Notes under the pieces: model-generated | What the model saw: only the letters and a program-made list of their open reading frames with translations | The model's database searches: none | Told to the model about the DNA's origin: nothing | Source of the DNA: Astragalus membranaceus | Taxonomy: Eukaryota > Streptophyta > Magnoliopsida > Fabales > Fabaceae | Assembly (NCBI GenBank): GCA_039519185.1 | Contig: CM076847.1 | Coordinates: forward strand, 28,269,251-28,333,250 | Length of the DNA: 64,000 nt | Direction of reading: 5' to 3' | Translations under genes and position numbers: made by a program | Shown: one piece after another, positions 11,815-22,689 of the stretch | Layout of the letters: each line of letters starts with the position of its first letter | Position numbering within the stretch: position 1 is the first letter of the stretch

Positions 11815-12968
11815 CCCCCAAACTTAAACCATTGCTTGTCCCCAAGTAATGACACTTGAACAAGACAAAGTTCTTATATAACTAGCTGCAGCTTTTAAAT
11901 TAAACAGGATTTATTCAAAAGCTAAATCTTATCATTTCCACACACCATAGTGGTCCACAATTCAAATAGAATCATTACTGCTCAGTTGTGAGTGTGTGAT
12001 ATCAAAGCTCAACTTAGTCCCTAGTTAATTTCAGAATTTCTCTAAGGTTTGGGAAGAATGGATTTCTTTTGGGTTAGGCAAAGAATGTTTTCAAAAAGAA
12101 GAGTGGGATAATCATTTCACACAAGATCTGAGGGGCTTCAAAGCACAGCAAAGGGCTTTAATTAGGCATTTTTTTAGATTATTGGTCAGTGCATAAACTT
12201 TTGGTCTGGTGATCAAACGCTGTAGCGCTTCAAAGTCAATAGACGCTGTAGCGCTAGAGTTTTAATAATTAAAACTAGATGCTATCTTCATTACTGAGCT
12301 CCTTATTTGCATTTTCTTTTTATGCTTTTTGGAACAGCTCAGCAATTTATTTAAGATATTTTGCAACTTTTTCAAGACCACATTCATTTTTTTTTTTGGT
12401 CTTCATTTTGCAAAGACCAATTTATCATCTTTTGATCCTAGCCTTAACATAACCGATGCACCCCCAAACTTAGCTTTTAAAACCACTCTCAATTTTTAAT
12501 GACAACTTGACTAACCCTTTGGTTATCCAAAACTTGACTTCATCCTTAGATTACTCCTAGCTAACTAGGTTCTTTACTAAGCTTGGATTTTGTGCAAAAG
12601 CAGCAATAACATCATTTCATTGTTTACACAATGCTGCCTTACTCAAAAAAATTTTATTTATATTTGGCTATATGAATCAGCTTTTGCTTACTAAGAAATT
12701 TAAAACATGCAGCTAATCATACTTCCCATTCAAGCATACAAAATATAAAACATGCAACACATGCAAAATATGGCATAATTATACTAAATATTTAAAAACA
12801 TCATTGTGCTTAATTTAAAAACACTGTTAACCATAAGGTCCTCCCCCAGAAATGAATTTCAGCAGTGTCCTCACTGTTTGGTTGAGAAGAAAGGGAAAGG
12901 CTTTAACATAACAACAAAATAAAGTCAAAGTACATAACTGGCATAAGAAGCCAACAATTCTTGCCTTT
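11815..12968 (-). other. Athila-type element: polypurine tract and 3' non-coding region
   Basis: No coding potential is seen between the end of the extra ORF (12969) and the polypurine tract (11815-11825). A related sequence occurs on the plus strand at about 22840-23030 (the Athila-type remnant), which confirms that this is element sequence. Two CGCTGTAGCG palindromes lie at about 12214-12256. Confidence 0.7.
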
Positions 12969-14919
12969 TTAGGCCTTCTTGAGCCTCTTACTGGCTCTTG
13001 AAGGTTCTGGGGCTCCTTTTGCTGCCTTCTTCTTCTTTGGCTGAGGTGGAGCAGGGCTTTCAGCCGCTACAGCGGTTGGTGGCGCTGTAGCGCTTACATC
13101 TTGAACTGCTGCTGCTGCAGCGTCTGACTCCTGCTCTGCTTCTTCCTCTTCTATTTGCTCTTGCTCCTCTTCTTCCACCTGCTCTTCCAGCACTGACTCT
13201 TTTTCATCCTGCATATTTACCAGCTCCTCAGCAGCCTCTTTTTCAGATTCCTCGTCTGTGAGATGCACCTCAGGCAATGGGTCAATAGGTACTGCAGACA
13301 TAGTTGCTGCAGCACCTACTGACTGAACACCTTCTTCCGGGTACTCAGCCAGTTTGACACCTGCGGCTCTTCTAGGTTTTATGTATGACTGGTAAATTTT
13401 CTTGAGCTGCTCAGTGGGTTTTTCTTTTGGTGCTGGTTGTTTTGGTTCAGGCTTCTTTGGTGTTACTTGCTTGGCAGGTGTTTTCTTAGGTGTTGGTTTG
13501 GTTGTTTCAGGGATGGAGGTAGGGGTTGATGGTGGATTGGTTGTTTTGGCAGTGGGGGTTGGTTTGGAAGGTGTGGTTTTTGGTTTCTTTGGGCTTGGGG
13601 TTGGATCACATTGTATTTCTTCAGCTTGCTCCTCCTCCTCATTCTCAGTTTCTTCTTCAGACTCACTTTCCTCTCCTGATGATTCTTCATCATCTTGCTT
13701 TTCCATCTCTTTCATAACTGCAATTGTTTCTTCTTCATCTTCCTCACTGATGTTCTCAATGTCATCAGAATCCAGGCTTTCCTCCTCTACTACAGCTTTT
13801 TGCACTTTCTTGACTGGGCTAGGCTTTGTTTTCTTTGCTGGACTAGCCTCTGTTTTCTTTTTGCACTTTCTTAGCCGCAACCTTTTTCTTTCCTGCCTTA
13901 ACTCCCTTTTTCTCTTGCTTTTTACTTGGCTCTTCTTCCAGCAGCCAATCAGGGAATTGAGGTGGGGGAATTGATGTTTTTCCTTTGGATATTTGAGCAT
14001 ACAATGCTTTTTCCCAGTCAAATTTTTCTTTCACAAATTTGCAGAGGACCTGCTGCTTCAGCTCTAAGCGCTGTAGCGCTTGAGAGTCAGAAGACGCTGT
14101 AGCGGCAGGTTTCTGCTTAACTTTGAAAATGCAAGGAAATGCCCCAAGAGGGGATCTTCTTTCTTCTTTCATTTCTACTTCTACATCAGCCTCCAGACAT
14201 AACTCAGAAATTAAACAAGGAAAATATAAGTTACCTCCCTTTTTAACTCTGCACTTCTCTATTTCTCTGGCTATCAATCTGCCCACGTCTATCTTTTCTC
14301 CTGCCATTATAGCATCAATGACAATGAGTCTTTCTTTCTCCACAAATGTTGTGTGAGATGTAGGCAGGAGGGAGTGTTTGATAAAACTACACCACAGATT
14401 TGCTTCTTCACAGAGATAGGCTTTTTTAATTTTGTATTCAGCTCCAAATTTGTCCCAAGTTGATCCTTCCACACAAATCCTTCTTCGAACAGCTTCCATT
14501 TCCTCATCTCCCCAGTTCAGAACTTTAGTTTCCAGCGCTTTTCCATGATAACCTAAATGGAAGATATCATTGATTGTTCTGGAGTTGAAGTTTACAGTTT
14601 CTCCTCTTACTAGTGAATGGGTTTGAGGCTTTCCCTCCTTAGGTTCTTCAATGCCAGAATAGAACTCTCGTACCAAAGATGTCATGTAATCTTTGCGATG
14701 CTTGATGAAGCTCTCCCATCCCAGCGATGTGACAGCGGTTGAAAACGCATCAGGAGCATTTTCTGTCTTGAATCCTCTTTCAGCTATGAAATCCATCTTC
14801 CAGAACCTTTGAGGATCTTGAGTTGCCTTAGGCATGGTGTTTTTCATAGGATTTGAGGGTTCTGGTTTCTTAGTAGCTCCCTTGCCAGATCGTTTGAGTG
14901 CGGCTTGCTTTTTCGTCAT
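12969..14919 (-). pseudogene. Extra ORF downstream of Athila pol (putative plant transposon protein domain), one frameshift
   Basis: The first part runs from the ATG at 14919 to a stop near 13843. The sequence continues +1 in a second frame to the stop at 12969. The junction is a run of A (coding strand) near 13855-13865, so one base has been gained or lost. Together about 650 residues. The N-terminal 270 residues resemble the 'putative plant transposon protein' domain common in legume retroelement ORFs. The rest is Lys/Pro-rich, then a long Glu-rich segment, then a basic C-terminus. I see no clear signal peptide or membrane anchor, so although it sits where Athila elements carry an env-like gene, an envelope function is not supported. 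The same strand as gag and pol indicates a sense gene, unlike the antisense genes of the Tat elements. Confidence 0.6.
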
Positions 14920-15432
14920 GGTTGGTTAAGAGTTTTGCGTATTTGTTTCTGGGCGCTTTGGGAAATGTTGGTGTGTGTTGGGACGAAGGAAGAAGAAGGA
15001 AAGGAAGTTATGAGTGGTGAGTGTAACGGTTGGGAGCAGTTTCAGAGATTTTAGGAAAGAGAAAGAGAAAAGAAAATGGTGGCGTGGGGAGTTGTGGATA
15101 TTAAAGTTACGGTTTTGTGAGTGAAGTGGGAGAGAGAAGATGAAACTGTTGATTTGACAATGGCAGGTGAGTAGGTACACGTGCTTGTCAGGCTAAGGAT
15201 GGGGGTACAGTGCCAGCTCATCCTGAGCAAGATCTTTTTTTATTTTTTTTGTTTGACCTCACCCAGCCCTGATTTAGAACAAGTGCTACAGCGTTGTTGT
15301 TACAAGTAACCGCTGCAGCGTTTATCCTAACTTCCTGCATAGAAACTAAACATAACAATTTTGTTAGAATTCTTGGGGTGCCTCCCAAGAGCGCTTGCCT
15401 TTAAAGTCTGCAGCCAGACTTTCTCTTTCAAA
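14920..15432 (-). other. Spacer between Athila pol and the extra ORF
   Basis: Non-coding. It contains a GA/CT-biased stretch and two CGCTACAGCG-like palindromes (about 15288-15320). It may hold a splice acceptor or an internal promoter for the downstream ORF; none could be fixed. Confidence 0.45.
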
Positions 15433-18400
15433 TTAGAGATCTTTAAGCTCAATTGTGGTTTTGTCCCTTACCACATTTTCACCAAAATATTGTTTAACCC
15501 TTTGGCCATTCACCTTGAAGGTGGTATTGGTTGTTACATCATAGAGGTCCACAGCCCCATGGCTATATATTTTTATCAATTGAAAAGGGCCTGACCACCT
15601 AGATTTTAACGTTCCAGGAAACAATCTTAACCTGGAGTTGTAAAGCAATACCTGTCCTCCTTCTGTGAGATCTCTTTTTATCAGTTTTTGATCATGCCAT
15701 ATCTTGGTTTTCTCTTTATAGATTGCTGCATTCTCATAGGCAAAATGCCTAAGTTCTTCCAATTCATTCAATTGCAGCAATCTAGCATCTCCTGCTTTCT
15801 TATAGTCAAAATTGAGTTTTTTTAGAGCCCAATGGGCCTTGTGTTGAAGTTCAATTGGTAGGTGACAGGACTTCCCATAAACCAACCTATAGGGGGACAT
15901 CCCCAAAGGTGTTTTATAAGCTGTTCTGTAGGCCCATAAAGCATCATCTAGATGTATTGACCATTCTTTTCTTGAAGGCCCTACCATTTTCTCCAACATC
16001 CTTTTTATTTCTCTATTTGACAATTCAGTTTGACCACTGGTCTGTGGATGATAAGCAGTTGCTATTTTATGTTTGACTCCATATTTAGCTAATAGGGTCT
16101 CAATTAGTTTATTACAAAAATGAGATCCCTCATCACTTATGATGGCTCTAGGAGTTCCAAAACGAGTGAAAATGTTTTTCAATAAAAATTTGCTCACAGA
16201 CCTTGCATCATTGTTGGGTAAAGCCACAGCTTCCACCCATTTTGAAACATAGTCTACTGCTACTAAAATGTATAGGTTTCCATGAGAAGGGGGAAAAGGT
16301 CCCATGAAATCCATTCCCCAAACATCAAAGAGTTCAACCTCTAGAATGTTTGTTAAAGGCATTTCATGTTTGTTTGAAATATTCCCTGTTCTTTGGCACC
16401 TGTTACATTTTTTAACAAAGTCTTGAGCATCTTTGAAAAGTGAAGGCCAAAAGTAGCCAGATTGCAATACCTTTGCAGCAGTTCTAATACCACCAAAATG
16501 CCCACCGCATGGTGCAGAATGGCAGTGCTGTAGCACTTGAATTTGTTCTTCCTCTGCTAGGCATCTCCTCATTAACTGGTCTTGACACTTCTTGTATAGA
16601 AAAGGTTCATCCCAATAATATTGTTTCAGTGTGTGGAAGAACCTTCTTCTTTGCTGATAAGTCATCTCAGCAGGTACCACCTTGCTGACCAGAAAGTTTA
16701 CTATGTCAGCATACCAAGGTGTTGCTGGTTCAGCCGCTACAGCGTCAAGTGTTGTTATACTGACCGCTACAGCGGTTGTTGAGTCATCAGTCATTGCCAA
16801 CAGCTGTTCATCAGCAACTTGGTTCTCCACTCCCTTTTTGTCCCTTATTTCTAAATCAAATTCTTGGAGTAGGAGAACCCACCTAATTAGCCTAGGCTTT
16901 GCATCTTTTTTTGTTATCAAGTATTTAATGGCTGAATGGTCTGTGAAGACTATTACCTTGGTGCCAACGAAATATGATCTAAACTTATCAAATGCAAAGA
17001 CTACAGCTAATAATTCTTTTTCAGTGACTGTGTAATTCAATTGAGCTTCTACAAGTGTTTTGCTAGCATAATATATAGAGTGAAAAATTTTATCATACCT
17101 TTGCCCAAGGACAGCTCCAATGGCAAAGTCACTAGCATCACACATAAGCTCAAAAGGCTTACTCCAGTCAGGAGCTATAATAACTGGTGCTGTTATTAAA
17201 GCTTTCTTTAACTTATCAAAGGCTAATATGCATGTTTCATCAAATATAAAGGGGTTATCATGCTGTAACAGTTGGCACAAAGGTTTGGAGATTTTTGAAA
17301 AATCTTTTATGAATCTCCTATAAAATCCAGCATGCCCCAAAAAGCTTCTAATACCTTTGATGTTTGTTGGAGGAGATAGCTTCTCAATGACCTCTATTTT
17401 TGCCTTGTCCACTTCCAATCCTTTTTTTGATACCTTATGCCCCAAAACTATACCTTCTTGCACCATAAAATGGCATTTCTCCCAGTTCAGCACAAGGTTA
17501 GTTTCTTCACATCTAATCAAGATTTCTTCCAAGTTGGATAAGCATAGATGGAATGTTTCTCCAAACACAGAGAAATCATCCATGAAGACTTCCATGGATC
17601 TTTCAATGTAATCAGAGAAAATTGCCATCATACACCTTTGAAAAGTGGCAGGTGCATTACACAGGCCAAATGGCATCCTTCTAAAAGCAAAGGTGCCATA
17701 TGGACAAGTGAAAGTAGTTTTCTGCTGGTCTTCAGGTAATATTGCAATCTGGTTATAGCCTGAATAACCATCAAGAAAGCAATAAAATTCTTTACCTGCT
17801 AGCCTGTCCAGCATCTGGTCAATGAAAGGTAATGGAAAATGGTCCTTTCTTGTTGCCTTATTCAACCTCCTGTAATCCATGCATATTCTCCAGCCTGTTA
17901 TCTTTCTGGTTGGAAGCAGCTCATTCATTTCATTGGTTATTACTGTTACCCCTCCCTTCTTTGGCACACACTGCACAGGACTAACCCATGCACTGTCAGA
18001 AATAGGGTATACAATACCTGCATCCAACCACTTGATGATTTCCTTCTTCACCACCTCTTTCATAATTGGATTCAACCTCCTCTGCCCTTCAATGTAATTT
18101 TTAGAGTCTTCTTCTAACACTATTCTGTGCATACAAATGGTTGGACTGATACCTTTTATGTCTGACATTTGCCAACCAATTGCATTTTTATGCCGCTGTA
18201 GCGTCTGAATCAGATCCTGTTCCTGCTTTTCAGAAAGGTCAGCAGCAATTATAACAGGCAAAGTATTATTGTTACCTAGATAAGCATATTTGAGGTGTGA
18301 AGGCAAATCTTTAAGTTCCAGAGTTGGTGGTTGTTCAGTGGAGGGGAGATCCTTTCTTATGTTTGAATTCTCCTGCTCCAATGATTCATATCTCTTGGCC

Positions 18401-19137
18401 CAGATTTCTTTGGCTGTCTGTTCCTCTTCTCCTGCAGCTTCTGTATCAGACCATGTATCTTTACTGTTGCTCAATAATTGCCTTAGATGATCTGTGCTTT
18501 TCTGGAAGTGATCTTGAACTACTTTGTCAATAACAGATACAAAGGAGCACTCTCCAATGTTGGGATCTGGAAATTTCATAGCATTGAGAATGTTGAACTT
18601 GACTTCTTGGTCATTGACCCTCATGATCAATTCTCCTCGTTGCACATCTATCAAAGTTCTTCCAGTGGCCAAGAATGGTCTTCCCAATATGATGGGTACC
18701 TCTTTATCTGCATCAAAGTCTAAGATTACAAAATCAACAGGAAATACAAATTTGTCTACTTTTATTAGAACATCTTCTAAGATTCCTTCAGGATATGCAA
18801 GAGTTCTATCAGCAAGCTGCAGTGTTAGTGAGGTAGGTCTGGCAGTTCCCACTCCTAGCTGAGTGTATATGGATTTAGGCATGAGATTTATGCTGGCTCC
18901 CAAATCACATAGGGCACGGCCAGAGTAAAAATTTCCAATTGAGCATGGTATAGTAAAACTGCCAGGATCCTTTGATTTGGGTGGGAGCTTGTTTTGCATC
19001 AACATGCTGCATTCCCCAGTCATTGCCACTGTTTCAAATTCCCCTAGTCTCCTCCTCTTAGTAAGCACATCCTTCATAAACTTTGCATAGTTAGGCATTT
19101 GTTGGAGAGCCTCCACCAAAGGAACATTAATGTGCAA
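15433..19137 (-). CDS. pol: Athila-type Pol polyprotein (protease, RT, RNase H, integrase), open
   Basis: An uninterrupted frame of 1234 residues from the Met at 19137; it is in fact open from 19314, just after the TAA that ends gag, in the same frame as gag. Order: aspartic protease with CDLGASINLMP (about 18880-18920; DLGA instead of DTGA), RT with the FMDDF box (about 17572-17586), RNase H with FELMCDASDFAIGAVLG, integrase with an HHCC zinc finger (about 16400-16540) and a DDE core (WGMDFMGP, ISDEGSHF, then a glutamate in SNREIKR). It performs cDNA synthesis and integration. All key motifs are present. With near-identical LTRs, Pol may still be functional if it is expressed past the gag stops. 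Confidence 0.9.
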   Translation of the reverse strand: MHINVPLVEALQQMPNYAKFMKDVLTKRRRLGEFETVAMTGECSMLMQNKLPPKSKDPGSFTIPCSIGNFYSGRALCDLGASINLMPKSIYTQLGVGTARPTSLTLQLADRTLAYPEGILEDVLIKVDKFVFPVDFVILDFDADKEVPIILGRPFLATGRTLIDVQRGELIMRVNDQEVKFNILNAMKFPDPNIGECSFVSVIDKVVQDHFQKSTDHLRQLLSNSKDTWSDTEAAGEEEQTAKEIWAKRYESLEQENSNIRKDLPSTEQPPTLELKDLPSHLKYAYLGNNNTLPVIIAADLSEKQEQDLIQTLQRHKNAIGWQMSDIKGISPTICMHRIVLEEDSKNYIEGQRRLNPIMKEVVKKEIIKWLDAGIVYPISDSAWVSPVQCVPKKGGVTVITNEMNELLPTRKITGWRICMDYRRLNKATRKDHFPLPFIDQMLDRLAGKEFYCFLDGYSGYNQIAILPEDQQKTTFTCPYGTFAFRRMPFGLCNAPATFQRCMMAIFSDYIERSMEVFMDDFSVFGETFHLCLSNLEEILIRCEETNLVLNWEKCHFMVQEGIVLGHKVSKKGLEVDKAKIEVIEKLSPPTNIKGIRSFLGHAGFYRRFIKDFSKISKPLCQLLQHDNPFIFDETCILAFDKLKKALITAPVIIAPDWSKPFELMCDASDFAIGAVLGQRYDKIFHSIYYASKTLVEAQLNYTVTEKELLAVVFAFDKFRSYFVGTKVIVFTDHSAIKYLITKKDAKPRLIRWVLLLQEFDLEIRDKKGVENQVADEQLLAMTDDSTTAVAVSITTLDAVAAEPATPWYADIVNFLVSKVVPAEMTYQQRRRFFHTLKQYYWDEPFLYKKCQDQLMRRCLAEEEQIQVLQHCHSAPCGGHFGGIRTAAKVLQSGYFWPSLFKDAQDFVKKCNRCQRTGNISNKHEMPLTNILEVELFDVWGMDFMGPFPPSHGNLYILVAVDYVSKWVEAVALPNNDARSVSKFLLKNIFTRFGTPRAIISDEGSHFCNKLIETLLAKYGVKHKIATAYHPQTSGQTELSNREIKRMLEKMVGPSRKEWSIHLDDALWAYRTAYKTPLGMSPYRLVYGKSCHLPIELQHKAHWALKKLNFDYKKAGDARLLQLNELEELRHFAYENAAIYKEKTKIWHDQKLIKRDLTEGGQVLLYNSRLRLFPGTLKSRWSGPFQLIKIYSHGAVDLYDVTTNTTFKVNGQRVKQYFGENVVRDKTTIELKDL

Positions 19138-19314
19138 TTGTTTAAGGACTTCTATGAATTTGTTGAATTGCTTGTCTTCATGAGCCTTTCTAAGTCTTTG
19201 AGGATATGGAGGATCTGGGTATGTTGGAATAATTTTGGGTGGTGGTGGTGTTCTTTCAACGACAGGCGCTGTAGCAGTAGGTTCAGGTGCTATAGCGCCT
19301 GCTGTAGGTTCTTT

Positions 19315-20871
19315 TTATTTTTCAGAATTTTTGTTTTTTTCATCATCTGAAACAGTTGAAGATCCTATCAAATCTCTCCCACTCCTTAAGGTTATAGCTT
19401 TTACATGCTCTTTCCCTGTAGTACCTGAAGTTGAAGCTTCTGTAGTGGATGGTAATGATCCACTAATTCTTTGGGAAAGGACATTAGCCACCTGCCCCAT
19501 CTGCACTTCTAGATTTTTAATGGAAGCTTCATGAGTTTTCAGGGCTGTCTTGCAATCACTCATGAAACCTTTCATCAATCCTTCTAATGAATTATCTATC
19601 ACAGGGGCATTCTGTCTTTGGTAATTCTGAGCAGGGAATCCTGGTGGATTTGCTGGAGCACTATAATTAGGTGCTGTTGCATTGTTGGCTCCCCATCTGA
19701 AATTGGGGTGGTTCTTCCAACCAGGATTATATGTATTTGAATAGGGATTATTGTTTTTATTGAACCCCACAAAGTTCACAGAGACAGGATTACCAGGACA
19801 TTCTTCATACAAATGCTCTCCTCCACAATATACACAGCTTACTGACCCTGGAGAGGCTTGCTCAATAACAGCTACTGTAGGTTCATGTATCGCTGCAGCG
19901 GTAACCGCTACAGCGTTTGATGTGCTCATAGATTTTATCATGTTAGTAAGAGAGGCAACCTGTGCAGATAATGCAGAAACTTCACTTACTTCATGTACAC
20001 CAGCTACCTTCTTTTGCTGAGCTAACCTTTCTGTAGGCCATTGATAGCTATTTGTGGCAATGTCATCAATCAGTTCACATGCCTCATTATAGGAGGTTTT
20101 CAACAACACACCCCCTGAAGAAGCATCTAGCATTTGTCTGGTTGTTGGATCTAGTCCGTTGTAGAAGGTCTCCATTTGGATAATCACAGGTATACCATGA
20201 TGAGGGCACTTTCTCAACAGCTCTTTCCATCTCTCCCATGCCTCAAACAGTGTTTCAGCATCTCTTTGTCTGAATGCAGTAACCTCATTCCTCATTCTTG
20301 CATTCTAACTTGGGGGAAAGTATTTTGCTAAGAATTTCTCAGCCATTTCATTCCAAGTATGGATAGAGTTAGGCTCAAGAGAAGTTAACCATGCCTTTGC
20401 TCTATCTTTCAAGGAATAAGGAAAAAGTTTTAATCTGAATGCATCATCACTTACCCCTGGAATGATGAAGTTACTGCAGACTTCCAAAAATTGCTTTAAG
20501 TGTAAATATGGGTCCTCTTGAGGAGCACCACCAAACTGTCCCACTGTTTGCAACATTTGGAACATCATAGGTTTGAATTCAAACTGAGCTGTGTTGAGAG
20601 TAGGCCTTGCTATGCTTGTCTCCATGGTTTGTGGATCAAACACAGCATAGTCCCTCATTGGTCTATCTCTGTCATTTACCATTTGCGCAGGTCCTTCATT
20701 TATGAATTGATGTCTATACCAGTCCTCTTGGTCATGTAAGGGTGGAGTGGGTGGTTGCTGATGTCTACCTCTACCCCTTCCACATGGTTCAGTCCCTCCT
20801 CAACCAGAGCTAGATCTGCCATGTAGAGTGTTAGCTCTACCAGAAATGGTCCTATGGCTATGTTCTGACAT
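19315..20871 (-). pseudogene. gag: Athila-type Gag, interrupted by in-frame stops
   Basis: The frame starts at an ATG at 20871 and is in phase with pol. It carries TGA at 20800-20802, TAG at 20305-20307 and TAA at 19315-19317. Between the first two lies the retrotransposon gag core (DPYLHLKQFLEVC, then KAWLTSLEP). After the second come a further capsid part (AWERWKELLRKCPHHG) and a single zinc-knuckle-like CVYCGGEHLYEECP. The TGA could come from CGA and the TAG from CAG, both C-to-T changes; the ancestral codons are inferred. The TAA sits between gag and pol and could be a natural stop passed by readthrough. The element therefore cannot make full Gag without suppression. Whether the family starts gag at 20871 or at the internal Met (20682) is not settled. 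Confidence 0.8.
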
Positions 20872-21063
20872 GGTGGGTCTGAGCCTGTGAAGATGTCTTA
20901 GCTTCCTGAACCTTCTCTCTGGTTCTGAGTATGGTTCAAATTCTGGTGGTTGAGACCTGGGCATACGATGTAGCGCTTACTGCTGCAGCAACAAGAAACA
21001 ACACACCAGTGTAAAATAGGCACTAAGTTTACTAAAAACTTAAACAATGAAAATTAAATGCAA

Positions 21064-21081
21064 TCCCCGGCAACGGCGCCA
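21064..21081 (-). promoter_or_regulatory. Primer binding site (tRNA-Asp type)
   Basis: Minus strand TGGCGCCGTTGCCGGGGA, six bases inside the 5' LTR. This matches the PBS usual for Athila-type elements (tRNA-Asp). It fixes the minus orientation and the LTR edge at 21088. Confidence 0.85.
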
Positions 21082-21087
21082 AAAACT

Positions 21088-22558
21088 TGTTGTGCGAAAA
21101 GGTGATGTGCAAGTATACACAATCGCAACAAGTAATATATTGATAAGTAAAGTTCGTTCCCACAGGGATTGAAATTAATCTATGAAGTTTAAGTGATTAG
21201 AATCTTAGTGAAAAGAATTAAGTAACAAGTGGAGGTAAAAAGTTGTAAACATTATAAGTTGTGATAAAACAGTATTAAGTTTGCAATAATTAAAAGTGAG
21301 TTGGATAGCTCAATAGCATGTAAGTTCCCAAGAGTAATGTTCAGATAATATTAGACGCTATAGCGTTAAGCGCTGTAGCGCTTCAGAATCCTTAGACGCT
21401 GTAGCGCCTTGGTGGCGTGCCTTTCAGTCACTTTCGTCAGGGCTATGTTACAAGACTCCTATGTCTAGGCTCTAAATAAGTTTTACCCCTGTATATTAAG
21501 CTCTTACAACATTTGCCTTATGAACTACTACTCCCCTATGTCTAGAGTTAAGTAGTGTTTCCTTTAAATGTCTTTAAAGGGTTTTCATTCATATCATTCC
21601 TTGAGTTCTCTTTGTGAACCATGTCTGTACCCACAAAGTTACCTTGTTTTAGTTGATCATTCCCAAACCAAGATTGAAAGTATTATGACACAAGGAATAA
21701 AACACAAACATCATAATATTATACAAAAGTTACTCAAGGTTCATTACATACCAAGAACAATCCAACTACAACAAAGTTAGCTCATCACAAGTTCCATCAA
21801 CATAATACAACTAGAGAGTATGTATTACCGTATGAAGACAAGAGAAGAGTGGTTGCAAAAGATGCACTCCAATGATCCCAAGTTGCATACAAGAGATGAA
21901 GTTGAGGCGTGAGCAAAACCTTGGATGAAGAACTAGAAAACTCAGTTAAAACTAAAAGCTTAAAAAAAGTGTGTCAATGGAGAGTGGCTACGGTGTCAAG
22001 TGTAAGTCTTCTCTTCAAAATTACAACCACTTGTCTACGTCTCTTTTTCTCTTGGTGAAGCAATCTTAATTAATCTAAATAATATCTAAGTCTTAATAGA
22101 ATAATAATATTACATGATGATTATTAAACTTAGATATTATCCTTAAAGCACTTTACAAAAAGTGGTAATGATGGAATACAACAACTATCACATGGGTTCC
22201 ATTTAGGAGGCGCCAAGTGTAATTTAGCATCCACTTGAAAGTCAACAATTCCAGCTGAGAGGAAGAGATAAGGGTGATGACTCATCATGTTCTCAAGTGG
22301 CCACACAAATATCTTAATAGTCAGCCGTCATATAACGCTGTAGCGTTTCCTTGATAGCACACGCTGCAGCGCTAAAGCAAAACATCAAACATATTCACAA
22401 AGGCATTGACTATGCCCAACTTTTAAGGAATTGACTTATAACCTATATTTATTCTAATACTCATATATTCACATATTTAAGCACTTGAATTAACTGAGAA
22501 AGAAGCTTGATGTAAGTTTTAGGAGCATAAATAACCTATATAAAATAAGGTTATCACA
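21088..22558 (-). repeat. 5' LTR of the Athila-type element
   Basis: 1471 bp, nearly identical to 10344-11814. It would carry the element's promoter on the minus strand. It ends next to resumed EPRV sequence at 22559. Confidence 0.92.
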
Positions 22559-22625
22559 TTCTGTATGCTACCTACTTCTCCTCTATCTCTTTAAATTAAT
22601 TAACTTCTGATTCCGATCCCCTCTT

Positions 22626-22686
<61 letters not shown>

Positions 22687-22689
22687 TCA
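22559..22689 (+). other. EPRV continuation and (TA)n microsatellite
   Basis: 22559-22627 continues the sequence broken at 10343. A pure TA run of about 28 units fills 22628-22683. No coding. Confidence 0.6.

Larger units (their letters stand above)
10344..22558 (-). mobile_element. Athila-type Ty3/gypsy retrotransposon, 12.2 kb, minus strand, inserted in the EPRV
   Basis: Both LTRs are 1471 bp (10344-11814 and 21088-22558) with TGTGATAACC..CACAACA tips read on the minus strand. Comparing by eye I find about five differences (in the segments near 10551, 10808, 11219 and 11762), roughly 0.3 percent, so the insertion is recent. The order on the minus strand is 5' LTR, PBS, gag, pol, extra ORF, polypurine tract, 3' LTR. 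The flanks carry the direct repeat ATTCTG (10340-10345 and 22558-22563), which overlaps the LTR tips; strictly outside TG..CA only TTC is duplicated. The EPRV sequence reads through smoothly if the element is removed. Short CGCTGTAGCG-type palindromes are scattered through LTRs, UTRs and ORFs. Confidence 0.9.

Noticed and set aside
13402..13974. Ser/Gly-rich plus-strand ORF of 190 codons
   Set aside because: It is the shadow of the Glu/Lys-rich minus-strand ORF; its composition follows from that.
22628..22683. TA run as a regulatory site
   Set aside because: Simple microsatellite, nothing else seen.
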